Shown in pieces: positions 8,878-16,758 of a stretch of DNA of 64,000 nucleotides. The notes beneath the pieces are model-generated. The model made no database searches. It saw nothing but the letters and a program-made list of their open reading frames with translations, and was not told the origin of the DNA. The DNA lies in assembly GCF_900289175.1 (NCBI RefSeq), contig NZ_LT985747.1:4330162-4394161 (forward strand), given 5' to 3'. The translations under genes were made by a program, and so were the position numbers. Source of the DNA: Paenibacillus faecalis (GTDB taxonomy: Bacteria > Bacillota > Bacilli > Paenibacillales > Paenibacillaceae). Each line of letters starts with the position of its first letter. Positions within the stretch are counted from its first letter, which is position 1.

Positions 8878-11319
8878 TTAGTTGCGAAGCGGCTTGCCTT
8901 TCGCAAGCATATGCTGCATGCGCTGCTGGGTCTTCGCCTCTCCAAGCAGACTCAGGAATGCTTCCCGCTCCAGATCAAGCAAATGCTGTTCAGTGACTAT
9001 GGTTCCGGCCGGCACATCGCCGCCGCTCAAAATATGCGCGAGCTTCTTCGCAATCAACAGATCATGATCGCTGATATAACCGCTTTGCTTCATACCAAGA
9101 ACCCCCATCTGGAGAACAGCACGGCCCTCACGACCGACGACACGGGCATGACCCGGCTGCTGCGGCATATATCCAGCGCGGTCCATGGCAAGAACAGCCT
9201 GTTTCGCTTCATAAATGCGGTAATCCGGATTCATAACCACCGTATCGATTGGGCGTCCATAGCCCATACGGATCGCATCATGACCGCTTTTGGATGCCTT
9301 CGCCATCGCAATCGTCTCGAACATCTTGTTGATCGCTGGCTGTAAATCAGACTCAGGATCAGGCTGACTATCGCTGATACGAAGCGCCACCTCCTTGCAT
9401 CCGCCGCCGGCAGGAATCAAACCGACCCCAGTTTCAACCAATCCAAAATACGTTTCGGATGAGAACACGATCTGGTCTGCCGGCAGACACGCTTCCACTC
9501 CGCCGCCTAACGTCATCTGATGCGGAGCAGCTACGACCGGCTTCTCCAGACTTTTCAGTTTCATCATGCTGCCCTGGAACAGACGGATGATGTCATCCAC
9601 CTCATCCCAGTCCCCGCTCTGGGCTTCCATCAGCATAAGCATCAGGTTCGCACCAACGCAGAAATGCCGTCCTTCGTTAGCGATAACAAGTCCTCGGTAA
9701 TTGGCTCGAACCTCCTCCACACTCTGCTGAATCATGACGAGAATATCAGCCCCGATCGCATTGTTCGGAGAGGTAAATTCCAGACAAGCTACGCCGTCTC
9801 CGATATCGATCAGATTAGCACCGGTGTTGGAGCGAATAATACGATTTTGAGATTTTAGAGCCCGTAGGGAGATCATTTCAGGCTTCTCCTCCACTCCCTT
9901 GTACTCACCTTTGAAGTAATGGAAGAGGCCCTCATCTTTTTGCTGATAGAACGTTTCATGACCAGCTGCGATCCATTCCTTAACCCAAGCAGGCACCGTT
10001 AATCCTTCAGCTTCCATGCGCTGTACTGACTTCGGCAAGCCGATCAAATCCCAGGTTTCAAATGGCCCAAGCTCCCAATTGAAGCCCCATTTCATGGCGT
10101 TGTCGATATCTGCAATGGAATCTGCAATCTCGCCCAGCTTTTCAGCCGAATAGACGAGTACCTGCTTCATAACATTCCAAGCCAGCTCCGAATAACGGTC
10201 CGGCGTACCAAGAAACTCCTTGATTTTCTTTCTGGAGCCTTTCACAGCCTTGGCTGCTTCAAGCGATGGAGAGCTGACCTTTGCGCTCGGATTGTATTCC
10301 ATCGTTGAAAGGTCCAGTGAAAGGATCTTGCTGCCCTGCTCACCCTTCACCTTTTTATAAAAGCCCTGACCGCCCTTCTCTCCTGTCCAGCCGCGGGTGA
10401 CAAGCTCTTTCATAACGTCAGGCACGGTGAATACATCCTTCTCCGCCCCATCTGGCACGTTGTCATACACGTTCCGCGCAACATGTACAAAGGTATCGAT
10501 ACCGACCAGATCCAGCGTGCGGAAGGTAGCACTTTTCGGACGACCAAGCACCGGACCGGTCGCGGCATCCACTTCTTCCACCGTATATCCGTTTTCGATC
10601 ATCTCCTTCAAAGTCACCAGCAGGCCGTATGTGCCGATCCGGTTTGAAATGAAGTTTGGTGTATCTTTCGCAATGACGACACCCTTGCCCAGACGTTTCT
10701 CACAGAACTCGGCCATAAACGCCGTAATCTCGGGATCTGTATCAAAACCTGGAATAATCTCAAGCAGCTTCATATGACGAGGCGGGTTGAAGAAATGGGT
10801 GCCCAGAAAATGACGCCGGAATTCCTCACTGCAATCCTCAGCCATTTCGTTTACGGAAATGCCGGAGGTATTCGTGCTGACGATAGCCCCTTCCTTTCGC
10901 ACACTTTCAATAAGCGACAAAATGCTCTTTTTGATTTCCAGCCGCTCCGTCACCACCTCAATGATCCAATCTGCTTCTCGCAGAAGGTGCAAGTGGTCCT
11001 CTATATTACCTGGCGTAATTCGCTTGACAAAATCGGGCGAATACAGCGGCATGGCACTTGATTTCGGCAATCCAGCCAGCGCTTTTGCCGCCAGCCGGAT
11101 TCGAACTTTAGGATGATCCAGCGTCAGCCCGGCTTTTTCCTCTTCGGCGGTTAAGGTTTTCGGAACGATATCAAGCAGCACACATGGAATCCCTGCGTTT
11201 GCGAGATGAGCCGCGATGCCCGACCCCATCACCCCGGAGCCGATAACGGCAGCTTTGGTTATCGTTCTGCTCATCGTGCCAGAACCGCTTGAAACTTCTT
11301 TAGTAACGATATTGCTCAT
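8878..11319 (-). CDS. fadN: 3-hydroxyacyl-CoA dehydrogenase / enoyl-CoA hydratase FadN
   Basis: Bifunctional enzyme that hydrates enoyl-CoA and oxidises the 3-hydroxyacyl-CoA with NAD. The 813 residues are close to Bacillus FadN (about 790). The N-terminal Rossmann fold has the dinucleotide motif AVIGSGVMGSGIAAHLANAG near residues 25-45. The 3HAD segment GTHFFNPPRHMKLLEII follows. An enoyl-CoA hydratase/isomerase domain occupies roughly residues 490-690, with the oxyanion region NEGRHFCVGANL and TLGGGVEACLPADQIVFSSE. Its ATG overlaps the fadF stop (ATGA), and GGGAGG lies upstream, indicating translational coupling. About 15 extra residues precede the usual N-terminus; the overlap supports this start. 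Confidence 0.95.
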   Translation of the reverse strand: MSNIVTKEVSSGSGTMSRTITKAAVIGSGVMGSGIAAHLANAGIPCVLLDIVPKTLTAEEEKAGLTLDHPKVRIRLAAKALAGLPKSSAMPLYSPDFVKRITPGNIEDHLHLLREADWIIEVVTERLEIKKSILSLIESVRKEGAIVSTNTSGISVNEMAEDCSEEFRRHFLGTHFFNPPRHMKLLEIIPGFDTDPEITAFMAEFCEKRLGKGVVIAKDTPNFISNRIGTYGLLVTLKEMIENGYTVEEVDAATGPVLGRPKSATFRTLDLVGIDTFVHVARNVYDNVPDGAEKDVFTVPDVMKELVTRGWTGEKGGQGFYKKVKGEQGSKILSLDLSTMEYNPSAKVSSPSLEAAKAVKGSRKKIKEFLGTPDRYSELAWNVMKQVLVYSAEKLGEIADSIADIDNAMKWGFNWELGPFETWDLIGLPKSVQRMEAEGLTVPAWVKEWIAAGHETFYQQKDEGLFHYFKGEYKGVEEKPEMISLRALKSQNRIIRSNTGANLIDIGDGVACLEFTSPNNAIGADILVMIQQSVEEVRANYRGLVIANEGRHFCVGANLMLMLMEAQSGDWDEVDDIIRLFQGSMMKLKSLEKPVVAAPHQMTLGGGVEACLPADQIVFSSETYFGLVETGVGLIPAGGGCKEVALRISDSQPDPESDLQPAINKMFETIAMAKASKSGHDAIRMGYGRPIDTVVMNPDYRIYEAKQAVLAMDRAGYMPQQPGHARVVGREGRAVLQMGVLGMKQSGYISDHDLLIAKKLAHILSGGDVPAGTIVTEQHLLDLEREAFLSLLGEAKTQQRMQHMLAKGKPLRN

Positions 11320-13496
11320 TGCATAACAACCTCCCGTTCATGGATTTTAGATGGACCAAATACGGATAACTCCAATATTTCAGCGATATCGCGTGTTTTC
11401 ACGCTTTCTTCAACTTCCTTCTCCTTCGTTCCGTCTTCCAGCATCGTGAGACAGAACGGACAGGCGGAACTGATCATCGTTGGTGATACAGCGAGAGCCT
11501 GCTCGGTACGAGCGAGGTTGACCCGCTTGCCTTCATCTTCCTCCATCCACATCCGGCCGCCTCCGGCACCGCAGCACATCCCGTTCTCACGAGTGCGCTC
11601 CATCTCCTTCAGCTCAACACCCGGTATGGCCCGAAGAACATCTCGCGGCTGATCGTAAACATCGTTATAACGTCCAAGATAGCAAGAATCATGATACGTA
11701 ATCGTCTCGTTCACTTCATGCGTAAGCTTGAGTCGTCCTTCTTTCACAAGAAGATCCAGCAGCTCGGTATGGTGCAGAACTTCTGCTTCTAGCCCGAATT
11801 CCGGATACTCATTTTTGAATGTGTTAAAAGTATGCGGACAGGCCGTAACGATTTTGGTCACGTTGTACTTCTGGAAGATTTCGATATTCTCATTGCAAAG
11901 CTGTTGGAACAGAAATTCATTGCCCATACGTCTTGGTGTATCTCCCGAATTCTTTTCTTCGTTACCGAGAATGGCAAAGTTCACGCCAGCCTCATTCATA
12001 AGGCGCACGAAGGCACGGGTGATTTTGCGACTGCGGTTGTCATAGGAACCCATGGAGCCTACAAAGAACAAATATTCGAATCCTGGGTTTTCCTTCACCG
12101 TCGGAATTTCCAGACCGAGACTGCCGTCCGGATCCACTTCCGTCACCCACTTGCTGCGGTCGCTCCGGCTGATGCCCCATGGATTGCCTTGGCGCTCGAT
12201 GTTCATCATCGCTCTCTGGCCCTCCTGTGGGACACTGCCCTGCATCAGTACCAGATGACGGCGCAAATCAATGATTTTGTCCACATGCTCATTCGCTACA
12301 GGACATTGATCCTCACAATTGCGGCATGTCGTGCAAGCCCAGATTTCCTCTTCCGTCATCACTCCGCCCAGCAGCTCTACATCCTGGGGAGACACACCCT
12401 CTACCTGATGCCATGCCCGTATCTGAGCTTCCATCGTCGGATTAATATCGGTGATTCCATCCCCTTTCCAATCTGCAAGGAATCCTGCATCTGTATCCAT
12501 CCTATGAACACCCGCTGATCCGAATACCGCAGCCGGCATCCAAGGTGACTTGGAAGTAAGAGCAGCCCCTTTTTCCGTCAGATGGTCCCTAAGCTTTACA
12601 ATCATATGCATCGGGGATAGCAGCTTGCCGGTGTTCGAGGCAGGACATACATTCGTACAGCGCCCGCACTCCACACAAGCGTAAAAGTCAAGCATTTGCT
12701 TCTGCGTGAAATCCTCAATTTTGCCAACACCGAATTCCTCAGCTTCTTCATCTTCCAGATCCAATGTGCTCAAACGCCCTACCGGCTCTGTTCTGCGCAC
12801 TAAAATGTTGACCGGCGCCGTAATCAGATGAAAATGCTTGGACTGCGGTACGTAAACCAGAAATGCCAGCAAAATAAGGAGATGTATCCACCAGAACACA
12901 AAATATGAAACGGTAGCTCCAGCAGGCGACATCCAGGTAAAGAGAGAAGCGATTGCCGATGAAATCGGTGCAAATCCGGAAGGAGGAAGTCCTTCCATCA
13001 CTCTTTCAAACGCCATCGTGAGCAGCACGGAAGCAAGGAGCGAAGTGATGAAATACACGACGATACTCGGCTTAAAACCCCGTTTCAAACGCTTCAGCTT
13101 CTCGCCGTACCTCCGGTAGGCGGCATAACCGATCGCCAGAAGAACAAGAGTTACCGTAATCTCCTGCATCAAAATGAACGCGTCATGTCCGGGAATCGGC
13201 AAGTTGCGTCCGCTTAACCCCTTCCAGATAATATCCAGGGCACCAAACTGCAAAATAATAAACCCGTAGAAAACAATAAAATGCATGATTCCGCTCTTGC
13301 GGTCTTTAAACAACTTGCTCTGACCAAATACCTGAATAAAAAATTGGTTTAGACGTTCCTTCAAATCTTTCTTTAAATTGGCTGGCTGTCCCAGTCGGAT
13401 GTACAAATACCGGCGATACACAACAGAAGCGAACATATAGACCGCCCAGCCTGTTATACCGACAAAGAGCAGCGCATTGACGATTTGCCAAATCAT
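11316..13496 (-). CDS. fadF: Membrane Fe-S oxidoreductase FadF (heterodisulfide-reductase-like)
   Basis: Predicted membrane electron-transfer protein that passes electrons from ETF to the respiratory chain during beta-oxidation; it is related to Bacillus FadF (YwjF). About 726 residues. Several N-terminal membrane segments occupy roughly the first 235 residues. Two ferredoxin-type cysteine clusters follow (CVECGRCTNVCPAS and CTTCRNCEDQCPVANEH). Two CCG-type domains come next, including ACPHTFNTFKNEYPE and CCGAGGGRMWMEEDEG. AAGGGG lies nine bases before the ATG at 13496; an alternative ATG at 13502 is only three bases from it. It is the first gene of fadF-fadN-fadA-fadE. The fadR-etfBA operon is divergent, so the dehydrogenase, its flavoprotein and the membrane acceptor are all encoded together. 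Confidence 0.92.
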   Translation of the reverse strand: MIWQIVNALLFVGITGWAVYMFASVVYRRYLYIRLGQPANLKKDLKERLNQFFIQVFGQSKLFKDRKSGIMHFIVFYGFIILQFGALDIIWKGLSGRNLPIPGHDAFILMQEITVTLVLLAIGYAAYRRYGEKLKRLKRGFKPSIVVYFITSLLASVLLTMAFERVMEGLPPSGFAPISSAIASLFTWMSPAGATVSYFVFWWIHLLILLAFLVYVPQSKHFHLITAPVNILVRRTEPVGRLSTLDLEDEEAEEFGVGKIEDFTQKQMLDFYACVECGRCTNVCPASNTGKLLSPMHMIVKLRDHLTEKGAALTSKSPWMPAAVFGSAGVHRMDTDAGFLADWKGDGITDINPTMEAQIRAWHQVEGVSPQDVELLGGVMTEEEIWACTTCRNCEDQCPVANEHVDKIIDLRRHLVLMQGSVPQEGQRAMMNIERQGNPWGISRSDRSKWVTEVDPDGSLGLEIPTVKENPGFEYLFFVGSMGSYDNRSRKITRAFVRLMNEAGVNFAILGNEEKNSGDTPRRMGNEFLFQQLCNENIEIFQKYNVTKIVTACPHTFNTFKNEYPEFGLEAEVLHHTELLDLLVKEGRLKLTHEVNETITYHDSCYLGRYNDVYDQPRDVLRAIPGVELKEMERTRENGMCCGAGGGRMWMEEDEGKRVNLARTEQALAVSPTMISSACPFCLTMLEDGTKEKEVEESVKTRDIAEILELSVFGPSKIHEREVVMQ

Positions 13497-13616
13497 TTCC
13501 ATCAGCCCCTTGTGTAAGAAATCCTCAGTTTATTCCTCCGCTTTTCGCACCACCCCCATTAATGAAATTTTCAATTACAAAAATCACATTTATCATGACA
13601 AAACAAGCACGATATA

Positions 13617-13629
13617 TGAAGCGCTTACA
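13617..13629 (-). promoter_or_regulatory. cre-like site upstream of fadF
   Basis: The minus strand reads TGTAAGCGCTTCA. It has the cre core AANCGNTT and a perfect half-site on one side but is one base short on the other. It lies about 120 bp upstream of fadF. CcpA control of fatty-acid degradation is known in Bacillus; binding here is inference. Similar sites occur at 23303 and 26947. Confidence 0.35.
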
Positions 13630-13833
13630 TCGATGGCACAAGTGTATCCTGCCTTCACCGTCAAGGACAGACAAGGCTTTTCTTTGGAGGAAAACTGAGG
13701 TTACGCGTATATTATTCTTGAATTACATACCACTACAGGTCATTCGTTGACCTGATTTATCTCCCTCCTCTCTCTCGTTTATAGCGCTGTGGACAGACAT
13801 TCATAATTTCAAAAAAAATCTGTAAACACAGCG

Positions 13834-13862
13834 TTGACAATGCTTATAACGTACTTTATGAT
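13834..13862 (+). promoter_or_regulatory. SigA promoter of fadR-etfBA
   Basis: TTGACA at 13834-13839, a 17-bp spacer, and TATGAT at 13857-13862, nearly perfect vegetative consensus. Transcription would start near 13869, immediately before the FadR operator, so bound FadR would block initiation. Confidence 0.85.
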
Positions 13863-13875
13863 GGAAAACAAGAAC

Positions 13876-13893
13876 TGAATGAGTATTCATTCA
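13876..13893. promoter_or_regulatory. FadR operator
   Basis: TGAATGAGTATTCATTCA is an inverted repeat matching the Bacillus FadR consensus TGAATGAMTANTCATTCA. It begins about seven bases after the expected transcription start of fadR-etfBA, a repressing position released by long-chain acyl-CoA. No second copy was seen near fadF, fadE or the ligase gene. Confidence 0.9.
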
Positions 13894-13930
13894 TAAAATT
13901 TTAACTGTATTTTAACATCGGGGTGAGCAT

Positions 13931-14521
13931 ATGACAAGTAAAAAAAATGAGAAGTACCAACAAATACTCCAGGGCGCCCTGAAAGTGTTTGCCGAACATG
14001 GCTACCACCGCTCCCAGGTGTCAAAGATCGCCAAAGCAGCCGGCGTAGCCGACGGCACGATCTATTTATACTTTAAAAGAAAGGAGGATATTCTGATCCG
14101 CCTGTTCCAGGAAAAGCTCGGCGAACTTGTCGGCAAATTTCATGACAGCGTGGAAGGAATCACCGATCCGGTTGAGGCGCTCCGCACCGTGTGCCGCATT
14201 CATTATACCGAGCTGGAGAGCAACCCGGAGCTGGCCTATGTTACCCAGATTGAGCTGCGGCAAAGCGATCTGGAGCTGCGCAAAGAAATCGGCGGCGCAT
14301 TGAAGCCATATATTGTGCTGATCGAGAATATTTTGAAGCAAGGCATTGAAGAGAAGCGTTTCCGTCAAGACCTAAATGTCAAACTGGTTCGAAATCTGAT
14401 CTTTGGATCGATGGATGAGGCTGTTACCTCCTGGCTGATCTCTGGACACAGATATCGGCTGGTCGATCAGGTCGATGATACGCTGAGCTTTTTTCTCCAT
14501 GGAATTTCCAGTCAAGAATAG
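13931..14521 (+). CDS. fadR: TetR-family fatty-acid degradation regulator FadR
   Basis: Acyl-CoA-responsive repressor of beta-oxidation genes (Bacillus FadR/YsiA type). The 196 residues begin MTSKKNEKYQQILQGALKVF. The TetR helix-turn-helix spans about residues 8-60, with VSKIAKAAGVADGTIYLYFK as recognition region. A C-terminal all-helical ligand domain includes LESNPELAYVTQIELRQS. A Shine-Dalgarno-like GGGGTGAGC precedes the ATG. The gene heads an operon with etfB and etfA and is divergent from the fad operon. A FadR operator lies between its promoter and start, so it is very likely autoregulated. Confidence 0.93.
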   Translation: MTSKKNEKYQQILQGALKVFAEHGYHRSQVSKIAKAAGVADGTIYLYFKRKEDILIRLFQEKLGELVGKFHDSVEGITDPVEALRTVCRIHYTELESNPELAYVTQIELRQSDLELRKEIGGALKPYIVLIENILKQGIEEKRFRQDLNVKLVRNLIFGSMDEAVTSWLISGHRYRLVDQVDDTLSFFLHGISSQE

Positions 14522-14564
14522 CTGGAGGAAACCATTTTGCATAAATTGAAGGGAGAGCTGATCA

Positions 14565-15332
14565 ATGAAGATTGTAGTTTTGTTAAAGCAGACGTTCGAT
14601 ACCGAGGAAAAAATTACGATTGAAAACGGCGCGATTTCCGAGGAAGGCGCTAAGTTTGTTATTAATCCTTACGATGAGTATGCCGTGGAGGAAGCGGTCA
14701 AGCTCCGTGATGAACACGGCGGAAGTGTCACCCTCCTCTCGGTCGGCCCGGACCGGACAGCGGAAGCTCTTCGGACAGCCCTTGCGATGGGAGCAGACGA
14801 CGCAGTGCTTATCTCCGATGAACGGATACCTGATGATGAATATGCCGTGGCCAAAGTACTGCACGCCTATTTATCCAATGAAAACGCCGATATCATTCTC
14901 GGCGGCAACTTCTCAGTCGACCGCGGCTCCAGCCAGGTGGCTGTTCGCTTGGCTGGAATGCTCGGCATTTCGCATACCAGCTCGATCACCAAGCTTACGA
15001 TCAGCAGCGGAAAAGCCGAAGTACATCGTGACGCCGAAGGCGATCTTGAAGTGCTTGAGCTTCCTCTGCCGGCGCTTTTTACAGCCCAACAAGGCTTGAA
15101 TGAACCGCGCTATCCTTCGCTTCCAGGTATTATGAAGGCGAAGAAGAAGCCTTTTAAAACATTGACTCTGGATGACCTCAGTCTTTCAGCAGACGATGTA
15201 CAGCCGGCAACGAAGCAAGCGGAGCTGAGCCTTCCACCTGAAAGAAGCGCCGGACGTATGCTGAAAGGAGAGCCGGCAGAAGTAGCTCACGAATTAGTGA
15301 CACTGCTTCGTTCCCAATCTAAGGTGATCTAG
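14565..15332 (+). CDS. etfB: Electron transfer flavoprotein beta subunit
   Basis: Forms the ETF heterodimer with EtfA, binds AMP, and carries electrons from acyl-CoA dehydrogenase to the membrane acceptor FadF. The 255 residues begin MKIVVLLKQTFDTEEKI, typical for the subunit. The ETF-beta signature region VRLAGMLGISHTSSITKL and the later LPLPALFTAQQGLNEPRYPS are clear. The start follows GAAGGGAGAG. It lies 43 bp after fadR. A gap of about 200 bp containing a strong hairpin separates it from etfA, whereas in Bacillus the two genes are nearly adjacent. Confidence 0.95.
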   Translation: MKIVVLLKQTFDTEEKITIENGAISEEGAKFVINPYDEYAVEEAVKLRDEHGGSVTLLSVGPDRTAEALRTALAMGADDAVLISDERIPDDEYAVAKVLHAYLSNENADIILGGNFSVDRGSSQVAVRLAGMLGISHTSSITKLTISSGKAEVHRDAEGDLEVLELPLPALFTAQQGLNEPRYPSLPGIMKAKKKPFKTLTLDDLSLSADDVQPATKQAELSLPPERSAGRMLKGEPAEVAHELVTLLRSQSKVI

Positions 15333-15428
15333 AGCCAAGGGTAACATTTGTTTTGTATTCGGTTACATGTCCCCTAGTAACTTTATCCTTATTTCAAGAA
15401 AGGCCCATTTATTCTGAATGTATGGCTT

Positions 15429-15478
15429 AAGGGCCGTCCGTCATACCATATCCTTCATGGATAAGAAAGACGGACCTT
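15429..15478 (+). promoter_or_regulatory. Nested hairpin between etfB and etfA
   Basis: An outer stem, GTCCGTC (15436-15442) with GACGGAC (15469-15475), is extended by AAGG/CCTT. It encloses an inner stem TATCC/GGATA (15449-15453 and 15459-15463). No U-tract follows, so it is not a typical terminator. It may be an mRNA processing or stability element that sets the etfB:etfA ratio. Confidence 0.5.
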
Positions 15479-15535
15479 GCATATCGGTTTGATTGTAATG
15501 AACTTATTCCTACATTGATCCAGGAGGTAATGTTT

Positions 15536-16513
15536 ATGAGTAAAACCATTCTGGTTTACGCTGAAAGCCGTGACGGGAAACTGCGCCAGGTTGCACTGGA
15601 AACACTGGGCGCTGCCCGTATTCTTGCAGAAGATGGAGACAGCATCCGTATTGTGTTGGCAGGATCGAATATTACAGAAGCGACAACAGCTTTGACCCCT
15701 TATGGTGCAGATACAATCTATGCGATCGAGCATGATGATTTGGAGAACTATACTCCTGATGCTTATATGGCGGCGGTTCAGGCAGCTATTCAAGATGCAA
15801 AACCGGAAGTCGTGCTGTTCGGTCACACCGCCATCGGCCGTGATCTCGCCCCGCTAACTGCAGCCGCGATGAACGCCGGACAGATTTCCGATGTTACCGC
15901 CATTGAAGTCGAAGACGGGAAAGCATCTTTTATCCGTCCTCTCTACGCCGGGAAGGCGTTTGAAAAGCGTGTATTCGAGTCCGGACCATGGATTGTCACC
16001 ATCCGTCCGAATAATATACCGGCAGCGGAACCGCCTTCAGGTGGTGGAAGCTCGAATATCGAGGACATCGCCTATCCGGCCCCTTCTCTTCGTTCGGTTG
16101 TGAAAGAGGTCGTTCGCAAAACGACAGGTAAAATCGATCTTGCCGAAGCCAAGGTCGTCATCGCAGGCGGTCGCGGCGTGAAGAGCGCCGACGGCTTCAA
16201 GCCGCTCGAAGAACTTGCCGATCTGCTCGGCGGTGCGGTCGGAGCCTCCCGCGGCGCGTGTGATGCAGGCTACTGCGATTACTCACTGCAGATCGGACAA
16301 ACCGGCAAGGTTGTAACGCCTGAGATTTATATCGCCTGCGGCATCAGCGGTGCGATCCAGCATCTTGCAGGGATGAGCCAATCGCGGGTTATTATCGCGA
16401 TCAACAAAGATCCGGAAGCACCGATCTTCAAGATCGCTGATTACGGCATCGTTGGTGATCTGTTCGACATCATACCGCTGCTGACAGAGGAGTTCCGCAA
16501 GGTATTGGTATAG
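15536..16513 (+). CDS. etfA: Electron transfer flavoprotein alpha subunit
   Basis: FAD-binding partner of EtfB. The 325 residues start [14 protein letters not shown]. The ATG at 15536 follows AGGAGGTAATG and is preferred to an in-frame start at 15515. The C-terminal FAD domain shows the ETF-alpha signature, from [16 protein letters not shown] into [16 protein letters not shown], and ends with the usual [17 protein letters not shown]. It is the last gene of fadR-etfB-etfA and is followed by a bidirectional terminator at 16663. Confidence 0.96.
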   Translation: MSKTILVYAESRDGKLRQVALETLGAARILAEDGDSIRIVLAGSNITEATTALTPYGADTIYAIEHDDLENYTPDAYMAAVQAAIQDAKPEVVLFGHTAIGRDLAPLTAAAMNAGQISDVTAIEVEDGKASFIRPLYAGKAFEKRVFESGPWIVTIRPNNIPAAEPPSGGGSSNIEDIAYPAPSLRSVVKEVVRKTTGKIDLAEAKVVIAGGRGVKSADGFKPLEELADLLGGAVGASRGACDAGYCDYSLQIGQTGKVVTPEIYIACGISGAIQHLAGMSQSRVIIAINKDPEAPIFKIADYGIVGDLFDIIPLLTEEFRKVLV

Positions 16514-16662
16514 AATATCTGCTCTAAGCAACTTGCACCAAAAATCGTACCCAGGCGATGTGTAACGTCAGAATCATCTCTATTATGAATTAACAGAGAG
16601 CAATAGATTACAGAATATAATCATTGATTATTTGTATAACGGTAAATCTTAATCTCCTAATT

Positions 16663-16694
16663 AAAAAAGAGGCTTGTTTCCAAGCCTCTTTTTT
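16663..16694. terminator. Bidirectional terminator between etfA and the GH85 gene
   Basis: A perfect inverted repeat, AAAAAAGAGGCTTG (16663-16676) and CAAGCCTCTTTTTT (16681-16694), with a four-base loop. T runs on both strands let it end both convergent transcripts. Confidence 0.93.
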
Positions 16695-16758
16695 CGTCGG
16701 TTTGATACTCTGTTTCACGATAAATTTATACAATGAAGATCAAAGGCACACCCGCTAT

